Shown: positions 32,866 to 41,408 of the stretch, piece after piece
Layout: the number at the start of each line of letters is the position of its first letter
How positions within the stretch are numbered: the first letter of the stretch is position 1
Source: Actinospica robiniae DSM 44927
Lineage (GTDB): Bacteria > Actinomycetota > Actinomycetes > Streptomycetales > Catenulisporaceae
Reading direction: 5' to 3'
NCBI RefSeq assembly: GCF_000504285.1
Contig: NZ_KI632511.1
Coordinates: forward strand, 3,097,372-3,161,371
DNA: 64,000 nt
Program-made: the position numbers and the translations under genes
The notes under the pieces: generated by a model
The model's database searches: none
Told to the model about the DNA's origin: nothing
Seen by the model: the letters and a program-made list of their open reading frames with translations, nothing else

Positions 32866-33480
32866 TCAACGGGAGTAGAACTCGACGAGCAGCTGCTCAT
32901 TGAAGCTGATCGGCACCTCGGCGCGGCGGGGCTCGCGCACAAGGGTCGCCGAGAGGTGCTCGCGCTGGACGTCGAGGTAGCCGGCGTCGTGCTCGTCCGC
33001 GTACACGCCTTCCTGCGCGGCCACGAACGCGGGGATGCGCCGGGAACGCTCGCGGATGGCCACGGTCTGGCCGGGCTTGACGAGGTACGAGGGGATGTCG
33101 ACCTTCGCGCCGTCGACCAGGACGTGGCCGTGGTTGACGAACTGCCGCGCGGCGTAGATGGACGCGGCGAACCCGGCCCGCAGCACGACCGTCGCCAGCC
33201 GGGACTCGAGCGCCGCGATGACGTTCTCCCCGGCTCGACCCGGGCGCCGCTTGGCCCGGTCGTAGGTCGTCTGCAGCTGCCGCTCGGTCAGGTCGTAGTA
33301 CCAGCGGATGCGCTGCTTCTCCGAGAGCTGACGACCGTAGTCGCTCTCCTTCCCGGGCCGTCGGCCGGTGCCGTGCTGCCCCGGCGGCTGCGGGCGCCGC
33401 TCCATGATCTTCTCCGCCTTCCGCGTGAGCGGAATGCCCGCCCGCCTCGACCGGCGCACCTTCGGTCCTGTGTACCTCAA
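32866..33480 (-). CDS. rpsD: Cysteine-free paralogue of 30S ribosomal protein S4
   Basis: 204 residues. MRYTGPKVRRSRRAG, the PPGQHG motif, SEKQRIRWYYDLTERQL and an S4 RNA-binding domain (about 92-155, LESRLATVVLRAGFAASIYAARQFVNHGHVLVDG) are all present. The protein starts with TTG at 33480, fixed by alignment to the conserved RYTGP; a GGCCGAGG sits just before it. It contains no cysteine, so it cannot bind the zinc of C-plus S4 proteins. An IdeR/DmdR-type iron box is 44 bp upstream, and DUF2470 follows. This looks like a condition-specific paralogue rather than the main rpsD of the ribosomal operon. Confidence 0.85.
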   Translation of the reverse strand: MRYTGPKVRRSRRAGIPLTRKAEKIMERRPQPPGQHGTGRRPGKESDYGRQLSEKQRIRWYYDLTERQLQTTYDRAKRRPGRAGENVIAALESRLATVVLRAGFAASIYAARQFVNHGHVLVDGAKVDIPSYLVKPGQTVAIRERSRRIPAFVAAQEGVYADEHDAGYLDVQREHLSATLVREPRRAEVPISFNEQLLVEFYSR

Positions 33481-33523
33481 CCTCGGCCTGCCCTTTCGCT
33501 GTTCCGCTCCGCATGAGCAGGAG

Positions 33524-33542
33524 TTAGGTAAGGCTAACCTAA
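33524..33542. promoter_or_regulatory. Iron box (DmdR/IdeR type)
   Basis: TTAGGTAAGGCTAACCTAA matches the DtxR-family consensus TTAGGTTAGGCTAACCTAA in 18 of 19 positions. It is 44 bp upstream of the S4 paralogue start. DmdR1 or IdeR with iron would repress from this site. Confidence 0.85.
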
Positions 33543-33574
33543 CTCAGCACGCGCGGGCAATGGGCAGCCCGTCC

Positions 33575-34354
33575 TCACCAAGTCGGCACCAAACCGCCGT
33601 CGATCCGGATGAACGAGCCGGTGACGTTGGCGGTGGCGTCCGAGGCGAGCAGGAGCACGAGGTCTGCGATCTCCTCCGGACGGGAGAAGCGTCCGGTCGC
33701 GGTGGCTGCCGCGGCGGCCTTCTGGGCTTCGCCTGGGGCGGCACCGGTGGCACGCTGGACCGAGTCGGCGATGCCGTTCGTGCCGAGCCACAGATCCGTG
33801 GCCACCGGGCCGGGGCTGACCGTGTTGACGCGCACACCCTTCGGCCCGACCTCCTTGGACAGGCCCTTCGCGAACGCGTGCAGGGCGGCCTTGGCCACGC
33901 TGTAGTCGAGCACCAGGGGGTCGGGGAGCTCGGCGTTCACCGAACCGATGTTCACGATCGCCCCGGAGCCGCGCTCGACCATTCCGGGCACCACCGCACG
34001 CGTCATCCGGATCGCGGCGAGCAGGTTCAGGTTCAGCGTGTCGGCCCACTGCTGGTCCGTGATGCCGGCGAACCCGTCTGGCCGCGCCGGGGCTCCGCCG
34101 ACGTTGTTGACCAGGACGTCCACCGGGCCGCCCACCGCGGCGGCCAGCCGGGCCGGGCCCTCGGGCTGCGCGAGGTCGACCTCCAGCCAGCGCACCGAGG
34201 CTTTTTCGGTCAGCTCCGTCAGCTCGTCGGACCCCTTCCGGGCGCCCGCGACCACGTCCGCCCCGGCGGCCGCGAGTGCCCTCGTGCAAGCCAGGCCGAT
34301 TCCACGGCTGGCTCCGGTGACGATCGCAGTGCGTCCTTCCAGCGCGAGCTCCAT
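33575..34354 (-). CDS. Short-chain dehydrogenase/reductase
   Basis: 259 residues with classical SDR features: TGASRGIG nucleotide motif (about 14-21), VLVNNVGGAP, catalytic Ser in VNIGSVNAELP and YSVAK tetrad motif (Tyr/Lys about 157-161), and the C-terminal GSFIRIDGGL. A cytosolic NAD(P)H-dependent oxidoreductase of unknown substrate. The next upstream gene in the same direction is a medium-chain reductase, separated by an 8-bp tandem repeat region. Confidence 0.9.
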   Translation of the reverse strand: MELALEGRTAIVTGASRGIGLACTRALAAAGADVVAGARKGSDELTELTEKASVRWLEVDLAQPEGPARLAAAVGGPVDVLVNNVGGAPARPDGFAGITDQQWADTLNLNLLAAIRMTRAVVPGMVERGSGAIVNIGSVNAELPDPLVLDYSVAKAALHAFAKGLSKEVGPKGVRVNTVSPGPVATDLWLGTNGIADSVQRATGAAPGEAQKAAAAATATGRFSRPEEIADLVLLLASDATANVTGSFIRIDGGLVPTW

Positions 34355-34399
34355 CGGCCCGTATCCCTTCGATCTCGTGCGGCGGCGGACGTCTCGGCA

Positions 34400-34455
34400 C
34401 TCAGGCGCTCAGGCGCTCAAGCGCTCAGTCGCTCCGACCCTCAGGCGCTCAGCCG
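34400..34455. repeat. Seven 8-bp tandem repeats
   Basis: CTCAGGCG-type octamers: CTCAGGCG twice, CTCAAGCG, CTCAGTCG, CTCCGACC, CTCAGGCG, CTCAGCCG. The array spans the 3' end of the medium-chain reductase gene and the intergenic gap, and could vary in copy number. Confidence 0.7.
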
Positions 34456-35396
34456 ACCAGGAGCACGGTCTTTCCCGGCGGGCGCGGCCGGCTTCCGCTC
34501 TCGAACGCGGTCCGCCCCTCGGCCAGCGGGTAGCGCTGGCCCACGACCGGCTCGAGCTCGCCCTTGTCCACCAGGGCGGCCAGCGCGGCCAGCTCCGCTC
34601 CGTCCGGCGTGACGATGAAGAAGGTGGCGTGCACCTCGTGCTTCTTCGCGCGATCGGCGTCAGGCGGTCCGGCCAGCAGGATCATCCGGCCGCCGGGACG
34701 CAGCGCCCGGTAGAACGACTCGTCATCCCCGGCGCCGGCCGCGTCGAGTACGACATCGAACCCTGATGCGCCAGGATCGAGCGGGCCCGCGGTGTAGTCC
34801 AGGAACCGCTGCGCGCCGAGCCGGGTCACCAGTTCACGGCCGGATTCCCGGCCGGTGCCCGTCACTTCGGCGCCCCTGGCCCGAGCCAACTGGACCGCGT
34901 ACACGCCGACACCGCCGGGCGCGCCGATGATCAGGACCCTTTCTCCCTGCTCGATCCCGGCCTGATCGACCAGCGCCTGCCAGGCGGTCAGCGCCGAGAG
35001 CGCCATGGCCGCGGCCTGCTCGTGGGTCGCGCCGGCCGGCTTGCGGGCGAGCACGTCGCCGGGCACGGTCACGTACTGGGCGGCCGCGCCGTCCCGGTCG
35101 AAGTCGATCAGGCCGTAGACCTCGTCCCCGACGGCGAGGGCGCAGCCCGGGCCCGCCTCCTCCACCACGCCGGAGACCTCGTGGCCGGGGATGATCGGGG
35201 TGCGGTCCGAGCCGTCCTGCCTGGTCCAGGTCTCATCCCAGCCCAGTTCGGCGAACGTGATCGCCGCCGCGTGCACGCGCACCAGCGCCTCCCCGGGGCC
35301 GGGCGACGGGCGGGGGGCCGACTCGTAGACCAGCTGCTCCGGGCCGCCGCGGGCGTGGGCACGCAGCGCCATCATCGAGCCGCTCACGTCGGCCAC
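34449..35396 (-). CDS. NADP-dependent zinc-independent medium-chain oxidoreductase (quinone reductase-like)
   Basis: 315 residues from GTG 35396, which has AGGAGG 6 nt upstream. GroES-like N-terminal domain (GEALVRVHAAAITFAELGW, IPGHEVSGVV) and Rossmann domain (VLIIGAPGGVGVYAVQLARARGAEVTGTGRE). Zinc ligands of alcohol dehydrogenases are missing, which fits quinone oxidoreductase-like MDRs. The C-terminus KTVLLVG lies in the 8-bp repeat array. Confidence 0.88.
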   Translation of the reverse strand: MADVSGSMMALRAHARGGPEQLVYESAPRPSPGPGEALVRVHAAAITFAELGWDETWTRQDGSDRTPIIPGHEVSGVVEEAGPGCALAVGDEVYGLIDFDRDGAAAQYVTVPGDVLARKPAGATHEQAAAMALSALTAWQALVDQAGIEQGERVLIIGAPGGVGVYAVQLARARGAEVTGTGRESGRELVTRLGAQRFLDYTAGPLDPGASGFDVVLDAAGAGDDESFYRALRPGGRMILLAGPPDADRAKKHEVHATFFIVTPDGAELAALAALVDKGELEPVVGQRYPLAEGRTAFESGSRPRPPGKTVLLVG

Positions 35397-35582
35397 CGGG
35401 TGCCTCCTCGGTCCGCTCCATCTGGGGGTGTGCGCTTCTCCTCATTAGACGGGCGCTCCCGGCTCCTCGCAATCGCAATCAGATCGATCATGTGTAAGAC
35501 TGGGCAATCGGGTCGTTGCGCCACGATTACTCCGCAACCGCCCATCCGTCCGGCTAACCCCCTCTTCGGCGAGGTGAAGAAG

Positions 35583-36407
35583 ATGACGCCGACCACGGGC
35601 TCCGGCGACGGCACGCCGGTGCTGTTCATCCACGGCTTGTGGCTGCACCCGACCTCCTGGTACGCGTGGGAGAAACTGTTCCAGGAGAAGGGATTCACGA
35701 CCGCGGCGCCCGGCTGGCCCGGCGTCGCCGGCACGGTCGAGGCGTCCCGAGAGGACCCCGAGGCGATCGCCGGCAAGGGGATCGACGAAGTCACCGACCA
35801 CTACGCGCGCATCGTGGAGGCCATGCCCTCGCCGCCGGTGCTCGTCGGCCACTCCTTCGGCGGGATGATCGCGCAGAAGCTGCTCGGCAAGGGGTACGGC
35901 TGCGCGGCCGTGGCCATCGACGCCGCGCAGTTCAAGGGCGTGCTGCCGGTCCCGCTCTCCGCGCTCAGGGCGACGTTCCCGGTCTTCCGCAACCCGTCGA
36001 ACCGCCGCAAGGCCGTTTCCCTGACGTCGCAACAGTTCCGCTACGCCTTCGGCAACGCGGTGAGCGCCGAGGAATCCGACCAGCTGCACTCGATGTGGGC
36101 GATCCCGGCCCCAGGTCGTCCGCTGTTCGAGGCCGCCGCCGCGAACTTCTCCCGCCACTCCCCCGCCGCCGTCGACACCCATGCGGACGAGCGCGGCCCA
36201 CTGCTGCTGATCATGGGCCGCCGGGATCGCACTGTGCCGGAAGCCATCACGAAGTCCGAATACAAGCAGCAGAACGCGTCCCGCGCGACGACGGATCTGA
36301 TGGAGTACCGGGATCGCGGCCACTCGCTGACCATCGACAGCGGCTGGCGCGAAATCGCAGAAGACTGTCTCATTTGGATCGGCAGGCACGTCCCGGCCAT
36401 GGCCTGA
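35583..36407 (+). CDS. Alpha/beta hydrolase
   Basis: 274 residues from ATG 35583 with GAGGTGAAG before it. Oxyanion-hole HGLWLHPTSW (about 17), nucleophile Ser in VGHSFGGM (about 90), acid Asp in GRRDRTVP and His in RGHSLTID near the end. Resembles the non-heme haloperoxidase/esterase group. It is divergent from the reductase at 34449 and converges on a methyltransferase; substrate unknown. Confidence 0.88.
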   Translation: MTPTTGSGDGTPVLFIHGLWLHPTSWYAWEKLFQEKGFTTAAPGWPGVAGTVEASREDPEAIAGKGIDEVTDHYARIVEAMPSPPVLVGHSFGGMIAQKLLGKGYGCAAVAIDAAQFKGVLPVPLSALRATFPVFRNPSNRRKAVSLTSQQFRYAFGNAVSAEESDQLHSMWAIPAPGRPLFEAAAANFSRHSPAAVDTHADERGPLLLIMGRRDRTVPEAITKSEYKQQNASRATTDLMEYRDRGHSLTIDSGWREIAEDCLIWIGRHVPAMA

Positions 36408-36437
36408 GCCGTTTCGGGGGCCATAGCCTTCCCGTCA

Positions 36438-37229
36438 TCACCGGCGGTACCAGCCCGTGACGAGCCGGGTCGGGAAGAAGGGCGCACCCCACCACATGTG
36501 CCACCCGAGATCCCGCCGGCTCAGGTCGGTCAACCCTAGTTCGAGCAGGCGTGCGCGGTAGTGCTTCGTGTGCATCAAATCGCCGATCACGATGCGGCCG
36601 CCGGGCCGCAGTACACGGACGGCCTCGTCGATCGCGGCCTGCCTCGCTGCCGCCGACGGGATGTTGTGCAGGACCAGGTTGCTGATGACGAGGTCGAAGC
36701 TGTCGTCGTCGAAGGGCAGCCGGGTCACGTCTCCCGTGCGCACCTCGACGCGGTCGGCTACGCCCTCGAGGGCGGCATTGCGGAGGGTCGCCTCGGGGCT
36801 GTTGCCGGTCTGGTCCGCATGCCACAGATCGATGCCGACTGCGCGTCCGTTCGGCAGCAACTCAGCGACCATCGTCAGCAGCGCGCCGCGGCCGCAGCCG
36901 AGATCGAGCACTTCTTCGTCGCCGCGCAACTGTAGATCACCGAGCACTCGGGACCAGACCACGAACTTCCCGACGCGAGTGGTGTGGATGTAAGAGGTGA
37001 CGCCAAGGACGAGCGCGACTGCCAAGATGCCGGGAATCACGGCGAACGCGGGCGCATCGGCGACGGTGGCCAGCACCGCCGTCAACGCCGCGAGCGCGGC
37101 GACGATCGCGCCGACGACAACGAGTTGGCCGCGTGGCGAGACCGTTTCGAAGTCGCCGTCGACGCCATAATCGCCGCGGCGTCGGGGCGACGGCGCCGTC
37201 GTCGTCCCCGAAGAAGTGTCACCGAGCAT
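36438..37229 (-). CDS. Membrane-anchored class I SAM methyltransferase
   Basis: 263 residues. Two hydrophobic helices (about 36-75) precede a methyltransferase domain with EVLDLGCGRGALLTMVAE (motif I, about 105-122), RVEVRTGDVTRLPFDDDSFDLVIS and GGRIVIGDLMH. Its ATG overlaps the end of the upstream hydrolase gene by 11 bp, so it belongs to the AraC-hydrolase-methyltransferase operon. The anchor suggests a lipid or membrane substrate. Confidence 0.88.
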   Translation of the reverse strand: MLGDTSSGTTTAPSPRRRGDYGVDGDFETVSPRGQLVVVGAIVAALAALTAVLATVADAPAFAVIPGILAVALVLGVTSYIHTTRVGKFVVWSRVLGDLQLRGDEEVLDLGCGRGALLTMVAELLPNGRAVGIDLWHADQTGNSPEATLRNAALEGVADRVEVRTGDVTRLPFDDDSFDLVISNLVLHNIPSAAARQAAIDEAVRVLRPGGRIVIGDLMHTKHYRARLLELGLTDLSRRDLGWHMWWGAPFFPTRLVTGWYRR

Positions 37230-38091
37230 TGATATCCGACTCCTTTTCCCCTGCCCGGACGGACTCGAGGAAGTCGAGCAGGAGCGGAACGGTCCTATCA
37301 GGGTCCTCCATCATCGGCGTGTGGCCCACGCCCTCGAGCAGGTCGGTGCGCGCTCCCGGGACTCCGCGGTAGGCATCCGCGCTGGAGACGCGCCAGCGAC
37401 GGTCCTCGGTGCCGAAGACCACCAGCAGCGGCAGGCCCAGCGGCGCGATCCGGTCCGGAAGGCTTCGCCGGGTGAGGAAGTCGCGCGATCCGCGCGTCAT
37501 GCCCATGAAGTCCCGGCGGGTCACCCGCATGAGGTGCTCGATGAGGACGCCGGGGATCTCGACCGGGAGGGTGAAGCCGGACCTCGCGGCGCTGCGCAAG
37601 GCGGACTCGGTCCGCAGCCGCCAGAGCAGAGCGCCCACGATCGGCAGGAAGATCAGGCCGGCGACAGGGCTCTCGGGGTACTCGGCGGTCAGATCGGGGC
37701 CCATGTCGATCAGCACCAGGGCATCGAGGGCGTCGGGCCGCTGCTCGGCGAGCGAGGTGGCCACCAGGCAGCCGGAGGAGTGCCCGATCGCCGTCACCGG
37801 CCGCACGCCGAGCCGATCCAGGACCTCGCCCACCCGGCGCGCCTGGGCGGGCACGTCGAGCCCGCCGACAGCCGTCGTCGACCGCCCGCAGCCGGGCAGA
37901 TCGACGGCGATCACGTGGAAGTCTCTCGCCAAGGCGGGCATCACCGGTTCCCAGCACACCGCGGAGACCATGGTCCCGTGGATCAGCACCAGGGCGGGCG
38001 CGGCCGGGTCACCGTGTTCGACGACGTACACGTCGCTGTCGTCGAGCTGCACGACCTGCTCGCGCGCAGACCGTTCGTCAGTTTTCTTCAC
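37219..38091 (-). CDS. Alpha/beta hydrolase in AraC operon
   Basis: 290 residues from GTG 38091, five bases after the AraC stop; GAGAGG lies immediately before. VLIHGTMVSAVCWEPVMPAL oxyanion region, GCGRS motif, nucleophile in IGHSSGCLV (about 100), acid Asp in FGTEDRRW and His in GVGHTPMME. Typical of epoxide-hydrolase/haloalkane-dehalogenase-like esterases. Translationally linked to the methyltransferase downstream. Confidence 0.87.
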   Translation of the reverse strand: MKKTDERSAREQVVQLDDSDVYVVEHGDPAAPALVLIHGTMVSAVCWEPVMPALARDFHVIAVDLPGCGRSTTAVGGLDVPAQARRVGEVLDRLGVRPVTAIGHSSGCLVATSLAEQRPDALDALVLIDMGPDLTAEYPESPVAGLIFLPIVGALLWRLRTESALRSAARSGFTLPVEIPGVLIEHLMRVTRRDFMGMTRGSRDFLTRRSLPDRIAPLGLPLLVVFGTEDRRWRVSSADAYRGVPGARTDLLEGVGHTPMMEDPDRTVPLLLDFLESVRAGEKESDINAR

Positions 38092-38096
38092 GCCTC

Positions 38097-38969
38097 TCAG
38101 CGTCGCCGCAGCGGCGCCTGAGGTCTTGGAGAAATGTTCCGTGTCGGCCAGGCGATGTCGTCGACGGCGAGCCACGACGCGTGCGCGACGGCCGCCGGCG
38201 TCATCCCGGTGAAATCCTTCACGTCACGGCTCAGGTGCGACTGATCGACGAACCCGCCGTCCGCGGCGGCCGACGCGGCGCTGTGCCCGGCCGCGAGCCG
38301 GCGCACCGCGCTGTCGAAGCGGATGAGCTTCGCGGCCTGCTTGGGCGTGAGGCCCACCTGCGTCCGGAACCGCGACCACAGGCGCTTACGGCTCCAGCCG
38401 ACCTCGTCGGCGAGATACTCGACCCGCGTCTGCCCGCCGGTGCCCATCATCCGCCGCCAGACGAAGCCGACCTCCGGATCAAGCCTCCGCCCCGCTTCGC
38501 AGCGCCGCGCGAGCATGGCCTGCGCGAGCGCGAAGCGCCCCTCCCACGACCCGGCCTCACGCAACTGCTCCTGGAAGCGCGCGGCCTCACTCCCCCACAG
38601 ATCGTCCAAGCCCGTGACCGTTCCGCCCAACTCCGAGGAGCCGCCGAACACCGCGTGCGCGACCGGCGGCGAGAGCCGGATCTGCAGGCAGTCGGCCTCC
38701 CGCGCGCTGCCGCGGACGCTGCCCGGCCCGAGCCCGACCACGATGGTGCCGCGCTGCTGCCGCCCGCTGGCGTCGTCGACGAGCAGTGCGTCGCCGAAGT
38801 CGACGAACAGCGTCAACTCCGGGTAGGGCACCACCTGCAGATCGAGCGTGCTGTGCGCGCAGCCCCGGAACCCGGCCATCCGGACGCCCGGCAGCGCAGG
38901 CGAAGGTCCCGGCGGCACCGCCACGTCCACCACGGCCGGGCCGATACGAACCGGTATGAGAGTCCGCAT
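38097..38969 (-). CDS. AraC-family transcriptional regulator
   Basis: 290 residues with a C-terminal AraC double helix-turn-helix (about 175-270; VEYLADEVGWSRKRLWSRFRTQVGLTPKQAAKLIRF in outline, then GGFVDQSHLSRDVKDFTGMTP). The N-terminal domain is a DUF6597-like sensing domain. First gene of an operon with a hydrolase and a methyltransferase, which it may control. Confidence 0.9.
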   Translation of the reverse strand: MRTLIPVRIGPAVVDVAVPPGPSPALPGVRMAGFRGCAHSTLDLQVVPYPELTLFVDFGDALLVDDASGRQQRGTIVVGLGPGSVRGSAREADCLQIRLSPPVAHAVFGGSSELGGTVTGLDDLWGSEAARFQEQLREAGSWEGRFALAQAMLARRCEAGRRLDPEVGFVWRRMMGTGGQTRVEYLADEVGWSRKRLWSRFRTQVGLTPKQAAKLIRFDSAVRRLAAGHSAASAAADGGFVDQSHLSRDVKDFTGMTPAAVAHASWLAVDDIAWPTRNISPRPQAPLRRR

Positions 38970-39028
38970 ACCTTCATGCTACGGGCGCCGTCCCCGACGC
39001 ACCCGCCGCGGTCTGGGAGACTAGCGCC

Positions 39029-39679
39029 ATGCATGACGCCTCCTATGATCTCGCCGACGCCGGCGACGCCCTGGCGGAGATGGCCAGACTGGCCGGCCAG
39101 GCGCTGTCCCAGGCCACTGAGGCACTGCTCGAAGCGGATCTGCGCCTGGCCGAGTCGGTCATCTCGGGCGACCGGGCGATCGACGCGCTCTACCGCCAGC
39201 TCGACGTGCACACCCCCGACGCGCTCGCCCTCCAGCAGCCGCGGGCGCGCGACCTGCGCGCGTTGGTCACCTCGCTGCGGATGAGCGCGGACCTGGAGCG
39301 GATGGGTGATCTGGCCCGGCACATCGCGACCGTCGCCCGGATGCGGTTCCCGGACCACGCGGTCCCGGACGAGCTGCGTGGCACCTTCGCGCGCATGGGC
39401 GGCCTCGGCGCCGAGCTGGCGCAGAAGTGCGCGCAGATCATCGAGACCAGGGACACCGGCGCCGCGGACCGGCTCGACGCGCAGGACGACGCCGTCGACC
39501 GCCTGCACCGCGGCGTGTTCACCGCGCTGCTGAGCGCGGACCAGCCCTACGCGGTCCAGACGGCCATCGACGTGACGCTGCTCAGCCGTTATTACGAGCG
39601 CTTCGCCGACCACGCCGTGTCGGTGGCCCGCCGGGTCGGGTTCCTCGGCACCGGCGAGCCGTGGGACGACCAGGCGTAG
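39029..39679 (+). CDS. phoU: Phosphate signalling protein PhoU
   Basis: 216 residues, all-helical, with two PhoU repeats: LRALVTSLRMSADLERMGDLARHIATVAR (in outline, about 72-100) and the equivalent VTLLSRYYERFADHAVSVARR near the C-terminus. The E/DxxxD metal-binding motifs (ERMGD and ERFAD) are present. PhoU links phosphate transport with PhoR/PhoP signalling. No pst genes adjoin; instead a PHS-type transporter converges on it. Confidence 0.93.
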   Translation: MHDASYDLADAGDALAEMARLAGQALSQATEALLEADLRLAESVISGDRAIDALYRQLDVHTPDALALQQPRARDLRALVTSLRMSADLERMGDLARHIATVARMRFPDHAVPDELRGTFARMGGLGAELAQKCAQIIETRDTGAADRLDAQDDAVDRLHRGVFTALLSADQPYAVQTAIDVTLLSRYYERFADHAVSVARRVGFLGTGEPWDDQA

Positions 39680-39692
39680 GCCGCCTGGTCGT
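39666..39692. terminator. Hairpin between phoU and the PHS transporter
   Basis: Perfect 10-bp arms ACGACCAGGC and GCCTGGTCGT with a 7-nt loop, starting within the last codons of phoU. Likely a shared terminator of the convergent genes. Confidence 0.6.
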
Positions 39693-39717
39693 CGCGGGGG
39701 ACGGCCTCAAATCCCGA

Positions 39718-41220
39718 TTAAATCCCGATGCTCTGCTCGCGCGCGCCCTCGACGGCGATCTTCTCGGCCGCGGCGACGACGGCCGGGGTGGGAGCGTCGG
39801 GGGTGACCGCGTCGGCAGTGGCCGCGACCGGAGTGGCCGCCGCCGGCTCGGCGCTGATCTCGTCCAGGCTGCGCCCGGCCGTCTCCGGCACCAGCAGCGT
39901 CAGCAGCACGCCCAGCAGCGAGAACCCGGCCGAGAGCTCCAGCGCGCCGGCCGTGCCGAGGTTGCGCTGGATCACCGGGAACAGGAAGACGCCGATGAAC
40001 GCGCCGACCTTGGCGAACCCGGAGGCGATGCCGTGGGCGGTGGAGCGCACCGCGGTCGGGAAGACCTCCGCGCCCATCACGAACGTGGTGGTGTTCGGCC
40101 CGAACTCGGCGAAGAAGTAGCTGATGCCGAACAGGATCAGGAACGGCAGCACCATCGTGGTGATCCCCGGGATCACGCCGATCAGCAGGAACGCCAGCCC
40201 CATGAAGGTGAAGCCGATCAACTGAAGCCGGCGGTGACCGATCCGGTCCATGTAGACGGTCGCCAGGTAGTAGCCGGGCGCCGCCGCGACGGTGAAGACG
40301 ATCAGGTTCAGCCCGAGCGTCTGGGTCAGCGAGTGGGTGCCGCCGCCGAGCACGCTCTTGACGATCAGCGGCGCCGAGACCGAGTTGCCGTAGTAGGCGT
40401 AGTCGAACACGAACCAGGCGCCGGCCGTGCCGAGCAGGGTGCGCAGGTGGCGGCGGTTGCGGAGCAGCGAGGACAGGCGCGACGTGCCGGCGGCCGGCCC
40501 CGCCTCGGCAGCGCCGCTCGCGAGCACCGCGCCGTCGGTGTAGGAGCTCAGGTGGGCGGCCGCCGCCGCGCCGTCCCCGCGCACCTGCGCGGTGAAGCGC
40601 GGGGATTCCGGCATCTTGTGCCGCAGGTAGATCACGCAGGCGGCCGGGATGGCGCCGAAGCCGAGCAGCAGGCGCCAGACCAGGCCGTGGTCCACGCCGG
40701 TGCCGAGCAGGATCAGGCCCGCCGCGTAACCCGCCATGGTGCCCAGGGCCTGCATCGAGAAGACCAGACCGACCAGCTTGCCGCGGTTGCTGCGGTTGGA
40801 GTACTCGGTCATCAGCACCGCCGAGACCGGGTAGTCGCCGCCCACGCCGACGCCCAGCACGAACCGCGCGGCCAGCAGCCAGGCCAGGCTCGGCGCGAAC
40901 GCCGAGGCCAGCGCGCCGACGACCATGAGGATCGCCAGCAGCCCGTAGGTGCGCTTGCGTCCGGCGAGGTCCGCGACCCGGCCGAAGAAGAACGCGCCGA
41001 GGAACGCGGCGAGCAGCGAGATGGAGTTGATCAGGCCGGTCTGCGCCGTGCTCAGGTTCCACTGGGCCGCGATCAGCGTGCTCGCCGCCCCGACGATGAA
41101 CAGGTCGTAAGCGTCGGTGAAAAATCCCATTCCCGAGGTGAGCACCGCCCGGCGATGGAACCGGCTGAGCGGCGCCTCGTCCAGAGCAGCGGTGATGCCA
41201 GGCGTGGTCGACTCCGCCAT
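39718..41220 (-). CDS. MFS transporter, phosphate:H+ symporter (PHS/Pho84-like) type
   Basis: 500 residues from ATG 41220 (MAESTTPGIT). Twelve predicted membrane segments; GMGFFTDAYDLFIVGAAS in TM1, FGRVADLAGRKRTYG in loop 2-3, GVGVGGDYPVSAVLMTEYS in TM4 and FAEFGPNTTTFVMGAEVFPT in TM10-11 are the signatures of the PHS family (fungal Pho84 and relatives). A C-terminal Ala/Pro tail is cytosolic. Convergence with phoU supports inorganic phosphate as the substrate, though PHS relatives can carry other anions. Confidence 0.85.
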   Translation of the reverse strand: MAESTTPGITAALDEAPLSRFHRRAVLTSGMGFFTDAYDLFIVGAASTLIAAQWNLSTAQTGLINSISLLAAFLGAFFFGRVADLAGRKRTYGLLAILMVVGALASAFAPSLAWLLAARFVLGVGVGGDYPVSAVLMTEYSNRSNRGKLVGLVFSMQALGTMAGYAAGLILLGTGVDHGLVWRLLLGFGAIPAACVIYLRHKMPESPRFTAQVRGDGAAAAAHLSSYTDGAVLASGAAEAGPAAGTSRLSSLLRNRRHLRTLLGTAGAWFVFDYAYYGNSVSAPLIVKSVLGGGTHSLTQTLGLNLIVFTVAAAPGYYLATVYMDRIGHRRLQLIGFTFMGLAFLLIGVIPGITTMVLPFLILFGISYFFAEFGPNTTTFVMGAEVFPTAVRSTAHGIASGFAKVGAFIGVFLFPVIQRNLGTAGALELSAGFSLLGVLLTLLVPETAGRSLDEISAEPAAATPVAATADAVTPDAPTPAVVAAAEKIAVEGAREQSIGI

Positions 41221-41408
41221 GAGCCTTAGCCATCCCATCATGCGTCGATGACCGACGCGCGGCGCGCGCCGGAATTCGGCCTAACGATGAACACGCTGCG
41301 TCCAGACGGGAAACGGATGCCAGTGTGACTGCATATTTCAGGGGTACGTCCGGTTAACGGAGGATGAACTTACGGTCAGTGACGACGCGCTCCGATCGCG
41401 ATGCCACA

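Noticed and set aside
41364-41408. Upstream ATG of the HAD gene at 41364
   Set aside because: GGAGG directly touches the ATG, and the added residues are not typical of the family; 41409 preferred but not certain.
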